This document shows, piece by piece, positions 21,723-33,078 of a stretch of 64,000 nt of DNA. Under the pieces are notes generated by a model that saw nothing but the letters and a program-made list of their open reading frames with translations, was not told where the DNA came from and made no database searches. Positions within the stretch are counted from its first letter, which is position 1; every line of letters begins with the position of its first letter. Source of the stretch: Poa pratensis (taxonomy: Eukaryota; Streptophyta; Magnoliopsida; Poales; Poaceae). The stretch spans positions 94,158,289 to 94,222,288 of the forward strand of contig CAMZMU010000034.1 of the NCBI GenBank assembly GCA_947311845.1, written 5' to 3'. The translations under genes and the position numbers were made by a program.

Positions 21723-24700
21723 CAGTACGTCCATCTTCAGAATGGGTGTATTTTTATTCCTGGCCAGCTGCTTGGCAATGTCCTCCTTTATTTCGTCTGC
21801 CCTGCCTTTTGCTTCAACAGTTTGGTATTCAATTTCCACAAGAAGTACTTCCTTGATGCTTGGGAGAAATTCCAGCCCAGAAAAGCCACCTTCAAAACCG
21901 TCCAGCTTCAGCACCTCAAGTTTTGGCATTGATGTGATCTTAAAATTCACTGATCCCCTCAAGTACTGAAGATCCAGTACCACGAGGCTTCTGAAAAGGC
22001 CACTCGGGAAAGTAACAGATTTTTCATCCACAAATGGCATCGACCAACACAGGATGGATAGGTTTGGTAGGTTCCCAATGGCTTGCATGGTTGCACCGTC
22101 CCATGCTAGCTGGCCCTCTGATAGTTTGAGCTTCACGAGATTCTGTAGACCGCTGATCCATCCTGGCAATTTGCTCATATGGCCACTCAGCTTGAGGCAC
22201 TGGAGGTTTTTTGGAGGCGACGACATGGCATGAAAACAGTCACACAAATCTACAATTCCTGACACCGCTGACAAGGACTCAAGGCCACTGAGACTGGATG
22301 AAATGACCGAACAGAACTCCGGACCATTCTCCATGTTGATGCCACGCACTGCTAACTTGCGCAGGCTGGTGAGACCTTTTATCTCTTGTGCGACTACATT
22401 CCCCCTTCCAAGAATCACATGCCCCAGCGTGTGCAGGGTTTTCAGTTTCCTCATTCCTCTTGGCAACCAAACACCAAGATCCCAGCCAAAAGCGTGTACA
22501 TAACGAAGCTTCATAAGCTTGGTGATGGTTTTGGGCAGCGTCAATATCCTTGTATATTTGATGTCTAGTGTCTCGAGTTGACTCAGGTTACCCACCGATT
22601 TCGGAAGGTGACGGACGTAGCGGCACCACCTTAGAGAAAGGTATCTCAGATGAAGAAGCTTCCCAATGTGCTTAAGGTGATGATCTTGTAAACCTCTCGT
22701 TCCTACTAGGTCCAGCACCCGAAGAAATCTCATTTTGTCAGAAATGTAAAATGGCTTCCACTCATCAAATACCGTCAATGACCGTATACATGATAGCTCC
22801 ACGCTGCTCTCAAACACACACTTATCTCCCTTCCAATTGCTGCTTATGGCAAGGTGACGCACTGCACCGTGAGTGTTCGGCTTGCACCCTTCCTCCAGCC
22901 TGAAAACAAGATTTTCCTCCATTGATTTTGTAATGCTGATATCACGGATCAGATCGTGTAGCTGGCATGAGTCAAAACCTTGTATGTCGCAAATTGAATT
23001 CCGAGTTGGTAATATCATGCTTCTGTCGACAAGTTCCATGAAGTATTTGTGCCCTACGGAACTGTCCAGACAGTAACCTTCTGCTATCCATCGGTACACT
23101 AAACGTCTCCGGTTAACATTGCGGTCTTCTGGGAAGATGGAAAGGTACAGGAAACAAGACTTGAGGTAATATGGTAGGCCATCATAACTTTTCATAAGAA
23201 CTGTTTTTATGGGCCCAAACTTTGGGTTCATCTCCAACTCAATACTGATATGCTCATTCAGTTTCCTCCATTCCGCAGCAGTTTTTGTTGGTTGGTCTGC
23301 CAAGAAGCCACCTACGGTGACTATCGCAAGAGGAAGTCCATTGCACGTTTTCAGGATCAGCTTTGCGGGTTCAACCAACTCAGGATAGTCCCTGGCCAAA
23401 TCTATGGTCTTGTTCCTAAACACCTGTAAGTGTGCAAAACTATAATTAGTATGCCATTTTACTACTCTACAAATACATGAATCAAGTGTAAACCAGTCTT
23501 CCTTCTTCTATTAGTAACTAGCATGTCCCAGGTTGGGTCGCAACTACACAATAGGCTATGTAACAAAGTCTTTTTGTTTCGATACTCTTTCATAGGGATT
23601 AGGCAATAAACTTCAGGCCAGGACATAGTTTTAATCTATTAATTATCCATGTACGAAATGTGTAATCACACTCTATCTCTAAAATGTACCACAATACAAG
23701 TTAAGTAGTAGTAACTTATTGTGCACATCTCTCAAACAAATTTTTGCACCAAAATTTACATCGACATGTTTATATCCATTTTATGCATGTAAGGTTCTGT
23801 TTGTAATTTTTGAAAAATTTAATATGTAATTTTGCAAAGTTTATAAACGGGAAACAAAAAAAATACTCATTTTGCACTATGTTTGTATCAACCCGTTTGG
23901 AAAAGAACACCTTAGTTTTCAGCAATTTAAAAAAAATCAGAGAAATTAAACTCCTTTAAGTTACATGATTTTTATATGCTCTATTTCCTGTATAATTTAA
24001 TAAGAGATGTGGTGAGTTATGGAATATTGTCGGCTTGTAGCTAACCCGCGCACTGGGTGATGTAATCATTTTTTGGTTAACTATTGAAGCATGCGAAAAA
24101 ATATCATTCCTAAATGATGACCCTATAACATGGGTCGTTGTGGCCTAATCTTTTGTTTCCGTGACTTACTATGAAGTATCTCTTCCAAACAGGGTTGGTA
24201 GTGTTGCTCTTACAATATACTAATCTTAAATAACCCTTCAAGGTTAAACCTAAATTGAGATAAAATGAACAACATTGTTTTTTGCAAACTGCTAAAGTGA
24301 ATATGTGAGTAATACTATTTCAATACCTTTTTTGTTAAGAGGTTAAATGCATCCTTTTCTTCTAGACGGTTGAGAAAATGTATGAACCTTGGTTTTTTGC
24401 AACAATGCTTAGCAATATCCTTTCTCCTTGTGGTGATCACAACGACTAAGCTTGGATTTTTCATTGCAAGTAAACTTGGCAATGCTAAATCCCATTCTGC
24501 CGTAGATGAGAGATCATCGAGAACAATCAAGCAACTATTTCCTTCTGAACGCCTGACCAACACTTCAGTCAACTCTACAACTCCCATCGAATCAATTTGT
24601 GTTTGGTTGTCGCCTTGAAAGTTCAAGGCCTCCTTCCTTGCATCTAGTTGCTCTGCCAAGGTCCTAAGGAGCTCCTCAAGCTTGAATGGTCGTAAGACCG

Positions 24701-27700
24701 TGACAAAAGCATGTTTCCGAAACATGTCACTGACCTCTTTTCTCTGCTGAACATCTTTGATCAGAGTTGTTTTTCCAACGCCACCCATTCCCCACAGTGC
24801 AATCACCTCGAATTGCTGGGTGCTAGCTTGTTCTCGAATTAGTGCAGTAATATCAGATTTTTGTTTCTCCCGGCCAATAAGCTGAGATTCCTCCTGAACA
24901 CATGACATCGTGTTTGCACGTGTGAGTCTCTCTTGCACTGTAATCTTTCCATCATCATCAGTATTAGATTGGTCTTCTACTATCTCATTCTTAGCAGTGT
25001 AGGGTAACTTTGAGCTAGATGATGGCTTCCATGAATTTGTTGCATCACCAGAAGTCTGAACACAAGCAAACAATAGTTAGACACGTTTTCAGTCATGGAT
25101 CACTCAAAAATAAATATTGAGGAATCACCTCAGTGCATATGTCTTACAGCTACAGAGCAATATTAATAACACAATGAACCAAGTAAATCAAGCTTGAAAT
25201 TTTGCTGAGATGTCATCCCATGGAAACTGATTTTGAGATCGACTTGTGCTTATTAATTAAGTCCGCACAAGTCTACCGATGTGTATGTTGTCTTTCCTTC
25301 AAATAACCAAAGGGGTACGGAAACGTCTCGCCTTTTACAGATCACGATTTTTCTGGCAAAATGATGAGAATAAATGAAAATGTCGGTTGACCAAGTGGAA
25401 TATTGTGTGTAGACCCAAAGATCAAGGTGGGCTACCTATAGAGGTACTCGAACTAAAGAATAAGTGTTTACTCAGTACATGACTGTTTAAATTACTTAAC
25501 GAAGAGGTGGTGTGGCAAAAGTTGTTACGTAGTAAGTATCTTTGGAATAAAACTTTAGCTCAGGTTGAATCCAATCCAACTGATTGTCCATTCTGGTAAG
25601 GCCTTATGAATGTTAAAGATGAGTCCTTTACCAGAGTTTTTTTTTCCAAATTGGAGATGGTTCGAGTACAAGGTCCTGGGAGGATGTCTTGTTCGGGGAC
25701 TCGCCTCTATTAGCAATGCCAATCGTTATATAACATTGTGTGTCGGACAAATGTTTCGGTGGCGCAAGTTCTTTCTCAAGCTTACATTGGTTTTAGACGA
25801 GCCTTAACGGGGAATAAGTGAGACTCTTGGTTCCACTTATGTCAACGGTTGATGATGGTGCAGCTTTCAGATGAGCAAGATAGATTCGTTTGGCAACTAA
25901 CTAACTCGGGGACGTTTGCGGTAAAATCTATGTATGCAAACCTTATGAATGGACATATATACAAGGTTTCTCCGAAAATATCTATGGAAGCTTAAGATTC
26001 TGCTCAAATTTAAAATCTTTATGTGGTTTCTTCATCGAAAAGTTTTATTATTAACTAAAGATACTATAGCTAAACGGCAATGGCAGGGTCAAAAAAAATG
26101 TTGTTTTTGTGATTCTGAGGAAACAATTGAACATTTATTTTTCTCTTATCCTTTGGCTAAACTGGTTGTCTGATTGTTCAGTTTCCTTTTAAGCTACCTC
26201 CTCCAACCAATATTACGAATATATTTGGAAATTGGTTGAACGGAGTAGAGAAAAAAAACTAAAGCTAGAATCCGAATTGGGGTGTCTGCTTTATGTTGGT
26301 CCATATGGAACTTTAGAAATAATTTGGTATTTAACAAGATTGGAACTTCTAATTTCATACAGGTGTTTCACATGGCTTCTCACTGGATTATGCTATGGGT
26401 GTACCTACTCCCGCCGGATCAGCGGGAACTTGATGGTCGCTCATGATACTTTCAGCCGGGCTGCGAGATGTGTAATTTATTCACGCATGCTATGTTTAAG
26501 GGGTTGATTCATGTATCGACAAATTTTGAACATCGTAATAAATAAAGTTATGTGCATCAATTGATGCAGAGGCCGGGGTGTCCAACCCTTTTTTCGGGGA
26601 AAAAAAACGGTGTTGGTCATTCATCATGCTTTTCAGAAAACAACGGCCGCACAGACGACATGGGATGTGATGGCAGCTTACAAAGCGGGGCGATGCTTTC
26701 TTCGAGCCTAGCCGGGTTTATTTTATCGTACTGTAGAAAAACGATGTATGTATTTCGAGGGTCTAAATACCAAATTACTCCTAATTAGCATCAAAGGAAG
26801 CACACCCAAACAAGCTAATCGATCTGGCTATACGTGAGCTAGCTTAGCTTGAGCTGGCCAGCTTTAGTATGCATTAAAATATATCCATTGATTTACAGGG
26901 GTAATAAGGGCTTTTTAAGTAGAAAATCATTTATTGAAACGCAAATCCCATTAATTATCCCGCTAATTTAGCCTAAAATCATGGCAACCAGATCCTGATT
27001 ATTTTGATTCTCACGTTCTTCTATGAGGAATACCTTCTGAATTTGTCTAGCTTCATATCGATTATTAAAACAATGGCAGAACCACCTCAACGGAGTTCAT
27101 GTGCGCACGGCTGCGCAGCGAGTTAATGGCACTGGCGGTCACTGAAGTCGTCGAGTGGTGCACTTAAGTCACCATTTTAAAAAATCTTGTGAACCCGTCA
27201 CTCAAGTCAACATCTATGTGTACCTGCGGACAGGAACTTTTGCAAATAACCCCTCTATTTTATTTCTTTCTTTTATATTGGTAAAAGTTTTGACAGCAGG
27301 GTCCACTTCGTTCATTTTTTTTTCTACGTCCTTCTCTTCCATAGATACCTCGACTGCTGGTTTTCTACCTTCAGAAGAAAAAAAAATACACAGGACACGG
27401 TAGGGCTGCGGCCTGCGGGCAGCCGCCGGCGCCGGCGCTGGACCCAGGCCAGGGCACCACCGCACCACGTCCACGCGGTCGTCGCCGTGCGCGGCTGCGG
27501 ACTGCGGAGGCCGCCGCGGCGCATCCGTGAAGCCGTCGGCGGCCTGACGGCCGGAGGCTTCGATCTAGTCCACGGCGGGACGCAGTCTGGCCGGGCGAGC
27601 GCCACCGCCGGCTCAGGTGCAGCGCGACGGACCCTCTGCGGCACGGTGAGCCGACGTTGAGCTCCTCACATGCCCTGTGCGCAGAGAACGCGGTCGGCGT

Positions 27701-30700
27701 CCCAGAGCGCGCCCCCGTTGGCATCGTGCTCCTCCTCGTCGTCGTGGGTCTCTCCGAGCTCCGCCTTCATGTCCGTTAGCTCCGCCTCGTCGTAGTGATT
27801 CTACCCATAGAAGGAATCGAGCCAGTTCTACCCTAATCGCCGGCGTGGATGTCGCCTTCCCCAACTCTAGCTCTGGCCGCCGTGCTCCGGCCGCCGCTGC
27901 CGGCATCCATGCCGCCGCCGCTTGCCAGCCTGCGGCTCAGCTCGCTCAACCTGTCATCCAACCAGCTGGATGGCCAGGTACCGGCAGAGCTCGCCCTCGC
28001 TGCTTACGATCGCAGCTTCCTCGACAACCCCGGTCTCTGCCTCGCCGACCACGCCGGTCTGGGACCTGGCTACCTCACCGGCGTGCGCTCCTGCTCCGCG
28101 GGATCACAATCCGCCGATGCTTCCTCCGGCGGCGTCTCGCCGGCGCTCCGAACGGGCCTCCTGGCCGCTGCCGGCGCGCTCCTCGTCCTAATCGTGGCCT
28201 TCGCCTTCATCATCGTCCACGACATAAAAAAAAGGAAGCGCGCGGCAGGGGACGGTGGCTGGAAGATGACGCCTTTCCAGACCGGTCTGGGATTTGGGGA
28301 GGCGGCCATACTCCGGGCGCTGACCGAGGAGAACCTGGTCGGCAGCGGCGGGTCAGGGCGCATGTACCGCGGCGCGTACACGAGCCGGTACAACGGCAAC
28401 GCCGGCGCGGTGGCCGTGAAGCAGATACGGAGCGCCGGGAAGGTGGACGAGAAGCTGGAGCGCGAGTTCGAGTCGAAGGCGAGCATCCTTGGCGGCGTCC
28501 GGCACAAGAACATCGTCAGGCTGCTGTGCTGCCTCTCCCGCACCGACTCCGGCTCCAAGATCTTGGTGCCATGGCGTCATCGGACGCCGCGAAGAACGCC
28601 TCGTGCCGGCGCCGTTGACCCTGAGGGGTTATTTGCCGTCGACCAAAAAAATATCTAACTACACCAATATAAAAGAAAGAAATAAAATGGAGGGGTTATT
28701 TGCAAAAGTTCCTGTCCACAGCTAGGACACGTGAGTCACACATGACGACTCTCGGTCAAAAACCGGCCGAGTGACCAAAGTGCACATAGATGTGGACTTG
28801 AGTGACGGGTTCACAAGATTTTTGAAAATGGTGACTTAAGTGACACGTGAGTCACACATGACGACTCTCGGTCAAAAACCGGCCGAGTGACCAAAGTGCA
28901 CATAGATGTGGACTTGAGTGACGGGTTCACAAGATTTTTAAAAATGGTGACTTAAGTGCACCCGCTCGACGATTTCAGTGACCGCCAGTACAATTAACTC
29001 CTGCGCAGCACAATGGCAAAGCTCATGGCCACGAAACTAGCTTGGGCTTGGCCATTCTTCTCAAACAACAGCGACAATACAATCGTATTCCGTTAACTAA
29101 TTAGTTCTAAACTTTCTGGGAAGACATGATCTTTCCAATCTAGACCACCACCGCGTCGTCAAGCAACTACGCAACAGCGATGCATGCAGTTGTCTTTTTT
29201 TTTTGAGAGAGAGAGAGATGCATGCAGTTGTTGCAGGCGTGGCCTTCCATTTTTAACGGGATTTGTTTCTTGCCGTTGTTGTGGCTTCCGATTTTGACCC
29301 TGCATGCATGCATGCCTACTACTCCGGTTCTAGCCACTAGTATCATTTATACTACTCAGGTTTTAGGGACTAGTATAGGTTAATACAAACCGTTTGATCC
29401 ACAAAAATAAACGGCCTATATCTAGTTGGGGGTACCGTAAAAGTACGTACTCTAATTCTTGGTCGACTGATAATTAGCAAAACCATATTTTAAACGATTG
29501 TAATTTAAACTCTATTCAGAATTGAGGGATTGGGGGCTGGGTGGGTTGGTGGGTAACATGGACTTCTTTTTTCTCTCCCTGGTGGAATGGGATAGAATTT
29601 CCCCTCCCTGGCTTTGTACAAACACACAAATTTATCCTACCGGGTTTGATCACTATCTGGAATTACCATTTTTTTAACAATCTGTGATTCCCCTTGGCCA
29701 CTACTCCCTCGGGGTAAAACCTCTTGTAAATACCTATACACATTCTATGAAGCATAGTCGATTATCGTACTTGTGTTGTCGCACACAAAATATTAACAGT
29801 CGATTAATCGATAGTCAATATTTTTAGATAAATGATAACAAAAAGGTTGTCTGAAATTTATAGAATTGTACGAGTAAGGTGAGTCTGAAATTGAATTAGT
29901 ACCTGGTTATAGAAAGCATATATGGTCTGATCAGCAGACAATTGCTTGAGCTCCGACACCATACTATCTTGGCCAGGGGATAGGCTTGCGACCTCAACTT
30001 GCTCTGTGGATACAATGATACGGCTCCCTAGTTTGTTCTCCGGGAAGCAAGCTTTGATCTGGTGCCATTCTTCGATGGTGGATAGGTCAGTGAGCACAAT
30101 CAGATACTTCTTCTTGTTGACATATCCATTGTACTCAAGGGCCAAGTCTTGATCCGTCCTTGCCCTCTCTAGGAAAACACCAACCCCTGCTTCTGTGCGG
30201 AACTGTTTCACCATGCTATGGATAAATTCTGTTGGATTGAGAGGGTGCATCACCCTCACCCATGCTCGGCATGGAAAACTCACTTTGGTTTTTGGATTCT
30301 CGTAGGCCTCCGAGATAATGGAGGTATGCCCAACACTGCCACTTGTTCCCCAAACCCCAATCACTCCAAGGTCGTGACCCTCCTTGTTGATCAGTTGGGC
30401 AAGATCCAGTCTTGATTGATGCTTCTTCGCGGCATGCCTTGCTTCATCAACACCAAACATGGCAGCAGCACGAGCAGTAGCAGGATCAGTGGAGCTAGAG
30501 CCCTTGATGAGGCCGTAACGCAAGTTCCTCTGGCTCACGTCCTCGACCTTGGTCCTCAGCTCCTTCATCAGCTTGGCCACATGGCGTCGGTCAAGGAGTC
30601 TGCGGGGGATGAGCCACCAAGGCTGCTTCTGTTTCTGCAGGCGAACAATGAAATCCTGGAGGCCATCCTCGACGTCATAGGCGACGTCGCGGACCTGCTT

Positions 30701-30910
30701 CACCCAGGTCTTGATCACCTTGCTGTGGTCATCTCGCTCATCATGCGCCATCATCAGGAAAGACTGCATCATTTCCAGCTCGAAGGTGATGAAGGTCTTA
30801 TCGCGCTGGACACCGAGCTGCAGGGCCACCTCCTCGGCAACGGCGGATTTGGCATAGCTGAGCGCCCCGATCACCACGGACTTGCCGATGCTCAGCCCCG
30901 TGGCCTCCAT
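21693..30910 (-). CDS. NLR unit B: intact CC-NB-ARC-NB-ARC-LRR protein (Pik-2-like family)
   Basis: Three exons with GT-AG borders and phase-0 joins: 30910-29903, 25055-24327, 23423-21693; introns 4,847 and 903 bp; 1,155 residues. Residues 1-150 form a coiled-coil domain with an EDVID-type motif (VRDVAYDVEDGLQDF, 73-87). About 180-330 is an NB-ARC-like domain with GTSGSVGHTS instead of a P-loop, so no nucleotide-binding lysine, and kinase-2-like YLIVLTDLS. A second NB-ARC has GMGGVGKTT (425-433), LIVLDDLSS (about 512-520), ITTRRKD, GLPLAI (608) and LHD (about 735) in place of MHD. From about 770 to 1,120 are leucine-rich repeats. Such receptors act in the cytosol or nucleus in effector-triggered immunity, often paired with another NLR; no partner lies here. 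Start: ATG at 30910 (MEATGLSIGKS), shared with A; an in-frame ATG 14 codons upstream is possible. The last nine or so residues derive from LINE-like DNA. The family name is from recollection. Confidence 0.85.
25215..26608 (+). pseudogene. 5'-truncated LINE: reverse-transcriptase C-terminus and zinc-binding region, in unit B intron 1
   Basis: Plus-strand frames with many stops read KRLAFYRSRFFWQ, RLTKWNIVCRPKDQGG, NKCLLS, VWQKLLRSKYLWNKTL and KKCCFCDSEETIEHLFF, the order seen at the end of plant LINE ORF2 (RT thumb, then zf-RVT). It closes with GATGCAGAGGCCGGGG and a short A run (26601-26608), the usual Triticeae LINE 3' end. Dead copy, antisense to the host gene. Units A and C lack it. Confidence 0.8.
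26609..27119. other. Intron sequence between LINE and Pack-MULE
   Basis: AT-rich sequence with no recognised gene, repeat end or RNA. 27111-27119 is the left target duplication of the next element. Confidence 0.5.
27849..28658 (+). pseudogene. Captured LRR receptor-like kinase fragment inside the Pack-MULE
   Basis: A 269-codon open frame. Residues about 26-60 match the last LRR and cap (LSSLNLSSNQLDGQVPAEL, FLDNPGLCL). About 95-125 is one membrane span followed by KKRKR. The kinase N-lobe follows, with glycine loop VGSGGSGRMYRG, VAVKQI (ATP lysine) and HKNIVRLLCCLS. The frame then leaves the kinase: the catalytic loop, DFG and C-lobe are missing, as are the signal peptide and ectodomain. It resembles the HAESA/HSL group of grass kinases. 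It could at most give a truncated product or antisense/small RNA against its parent. Confidence 0.8.
28726..28957. repeat. 116-bp tandem duplication in the right terminal repeat of the Pack-MULE
   Basis: Two units, 28726-28841 and 28842-28957, each start GACACGTGAGTCACACATGA and contain the inverted CTCGGTC...GACCGAG-type motif around AAAACCGGCCGAG. The left terminal repeat has neither. Confidence 0.85.
29010..29902 (-). other. Rest of unit B intron 1 up to exon 1
   Basis: Contains a short GA repeat near 29207-29218 between two copies of GATGCATGCAGTTGT, a GCATGCATGCATGCC stretch, and intron sequence shared with unit A (29480-29902). The exon 1 donor GT is at 29902-29901. No gene seen. Confidence 0.6.
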
Positions 30911-31045
30911 CAGCTGCACAGGGCTTCTCTCTCTCCCTCTTGCCGTGAGCATTTGCGTATGGATGGATGGATGATCTGAGAAGAGCTCTTAGGCGCTCAG
31001 CTTAGAGAGTGGATGTCTATTTGCGACCTGCTCGTTAACAACTTG

Positions 31046-31055
31046 CCTTTTAAAA
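31046..31055 (-). promoter_or_regulatory. TATA-like box of unit B
   Basis: TTTTAAAAGG on the minus strand, about 140 bases before the ATG at 30910, conserved with unit A. The intervening leader (CCATCCATCCATACGC near the start codon) is also conserved. Predicted from position and conservation only. Confidence 0.4.
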
Positions 31056-31794
31056 TCAAAGACTTGGCGCCAGCTAGTCTCATGTCGCATACTCGTTAGT
31101 TAATTCTGCACCATGCACTTATTGCAACGATACAGCGATGGCTGAACACACTCCTATATAGAATTTTTTTTTGAAGTTTTCCTATATAGAATTTCAGTAG
31201 ACGCCACAGTAGCATGTACTCCAATTAATACAATATACACAGCGACCAATTAATACTATTCTTCCGTTGCTTTACCTAAGTGCATGCACGTTGTGGGTTG
31301 TCGGTACTTGCGTGAGGTATGTGAGCTAGTTTTGTACCCACGAAGAGCCCATCTATATCCTATTCACCACCGTTATGCAAATTTTTAATCGAGACTTTGC
31401 AGGGCACCTCTCAAGACCTCGCGTCGACGCTGAGTAAAGTTGGCACTACTTTTAACAGTGGAGTGGAGGACTGAGTAATTAAGTTGGCACTACTTTAACA
31501 CCGTAAGAGTGGGCATCTTGAGACCTCGCCACCAAGAACATGCCCATCTCAATGATTTGAGCAAATTAAAATATGTGACGCGCAGATCTTGAGGCTGCCA
31601 TTACCGGGTATTTTTTTTAGATTTTCCCATTACCGGGTATCAGATTAATCTAATTTGAAGCGGAATCCTATGCTCAATCGAGTTACGAGTCATCACATTA
31701 ACCTGTACTGTAAACACTGAATTACTGCCGACTCAAGCCACGCTAACGCTTCTCACAAAATTCGATGCCAACAGCCGCTCTCCTTAGATCTCTC

Positions 31795-32222
31795 CAATTC
31801 CATGGAGACACACAAATGCAAGAGGTTCAGATTTGAGACCTTTTGGCTCACAAAGAAGGTTTTCAAGAGGTAGTGGCTGATGCTTGGAATAAATCCGAAC
31901 CAGAAATTAAAGGCAATGCCTTGGCGGTCTTCAATGGTAAACTTCAAAGAACGGCTAAAGCACCACAAAGTTGGAGTGCTAAAAGATTCGATGATATGAA
32001 GGAACAGATTGTATGGGTTAATACCATCATTGGCTGACTAGATCAAGAGGAAAATCGCCGGACACTCTTTTCGAGAAAGATGGCCGAGGAGAGAATTAAA
32101 AAAGAAAATTCAAGGTCCTTGTGTTGTGAAAAGAGCATGGCACGACAAAGATCCAAGCAATTATGGCTCTCCGAGGGAGATGCAAATACAAGTTTCTTCC
32201 ATACTCGTTCTGTTATTAAATA
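31795..32222 (+). pseudogene. LINE fragment in spacer B/C
   Basis: Paralogue of 18331-19083 without the Tourist MITE. It reads EGFQEVVADAWNKSEPEIK, FNGKLQRTAKAPQSWSAKR, stop, then RQRSKQLWLSEGDANTS. It ends where the next MITE is inserted. Positions 31060-31794 upstream are spacer DNA shared with spacer A/B; they hold the intact Helitron target near 31228 and no gene. Confidence 0.8.
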
Positions 32223-32879
32223 GGGTTAATTGGATCTATGCCATTGCCCAATTCACAGATTGGACTTATGCCATTACAAAAATTGAAGTTGGAAATATGC
32301 CACTCAAACTTCTCAATACCTCTATCTATGCCATTTTGTTCATTAACAAAACTTATACGACAGTTATACACTTGTACATGTACTTTATACGAGATAGAGC
32401 ACGTACTGGACCCATGCACACACACAGAAAGACTCGATCGAAACCCCGACCCAGAATCGCATCGAAGCATGTCTCCCGCCCCGTCTCGCGCTCGACGAAC
32501 CCTAGCGGGAGGAGCCCGTCCATATGCGCCCAAAATTGGCTCATGTTTGAACAGTAGGCTCATATTACTGTTTTTGATTTTCTGTAATTTTTTAGATTTT
32601 TCTGAGAAGTCAATTTTTGGCCAAATTTTGATTTTTTTGAATTTTTGGGCGCCCGGACGACGCTAAAGTGCTCCCAAAAGGTTGGGCACAGGGGTAGTAT
32701 GGTAAATATGGCACTATACACTCAAATACATGTATTTTTTAAACCGTTATTCTATTTGGTGGAGACAATGGCATAGATAGAGGTATTGGGAAGTTTGAGT
32801 GGCATATTTTCAACTTTGGTTTTTGTAATGGCATAAGTCCAATCTGTGAATTGGGCAATGGCATAGATCCAATTAACCC
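32223..32879. mobile_element. Mutator-type MITE with 115-bp terminal inverted repeats
   Basis: 657 bp flanked by the 9-bp duplication TATTAAATA (32214-32222 and 32880-32888). Ends GGGTTAATTGGATCTATGCC are mirrored at the right over about 115 bp. The inner part (32400-32700) is GC-richer, with CCTAGCGGGAGGAGCCCG, perhaps captured leader sequence. There is no transposase. The empty site is preserved in spacer A/B (ttcttaaataagtg near 19075). Confidence 0.9.
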
Positions 32880-32888
32880 TATTAAATA

Positions 32889-33078
32889 AGTGTACTTCTA
32901 ATTTTAGTATTAAGTCAAACTTTATAAAATATGACCAAATTTATAAAAAAAAGTAGCAACATATATGACAAAATATTGGTATATTTTGAAACTTCATTTC
33001 AAAATTAATTTAGTGATACTAATTTACTGTCATAAGGGTCAGTACAATTCCCTATAAAGTTGGTAACAATTTAATAAG
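32889..33078. repeat. Degenerate Stowaway-like repeat in spacer B/C
   Basis: Same AAGTCAAACTTTATAAAATA sequence as 19084-19270, continuing from the right target duplication of the MITE. Confidence 0.5.

Larger units (their letters stand above)
27120..29000. mobile_element. Pack-MULE (Mutator-like element carrying host gene fragment)
   Basis: 1,881 bp with a perfect 9-bp target duplication CTGCGCAGC at 27111-27119 and 29001-29009. The terminal repeats start GAGTTAATGGCACTGGCGG and, inverted, GAGTTAATTGTACTGGCGG. Similarity runs about 160 bp inward (to TTTATATTGG), longer on the right, where an extra segment and a 116-bp duplication lie. There is no MURA transposase. The inside is GC-rich and contains a receptor-kinase fragment. 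It sits in intron 1 of unit B, with its cargo on the opposite strand to the NLR. Confidence 0.9.

Noticed and set aside
25610..26788. Separate small plus-strand genes (65, 74, 91 and 78 codons)
   Set aside because: They are pieces of one frameshifted LINE reverse transcriptase and its 3' end.
27677..28618. 313-codon arginine/proline-rich plus-strand frame overlapping the kinase fragment
   Set aside because: It is another reading frame of the GC-rich captured kinase sequence; the kinase motifs are in the 27849-28658 frame.
28726..28957. Possible CRISPR-like or satellite array
   Set aside because: Only two directly adjacent units with no spacers, inside a transposon terminal repeat of a plant genome.
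30416..30979. 187-codon plus-strand frame opposite unit B exon 1
   Set aside because: Antisense shadow of a conserved coding exon; no independent features.
32353..32666. Frames of 63-142 codons within the 657-bp Mutator-type MITE
   Set aside because: They run through the inverted terminal repeats and overlap on both strands; no domain is recognised.
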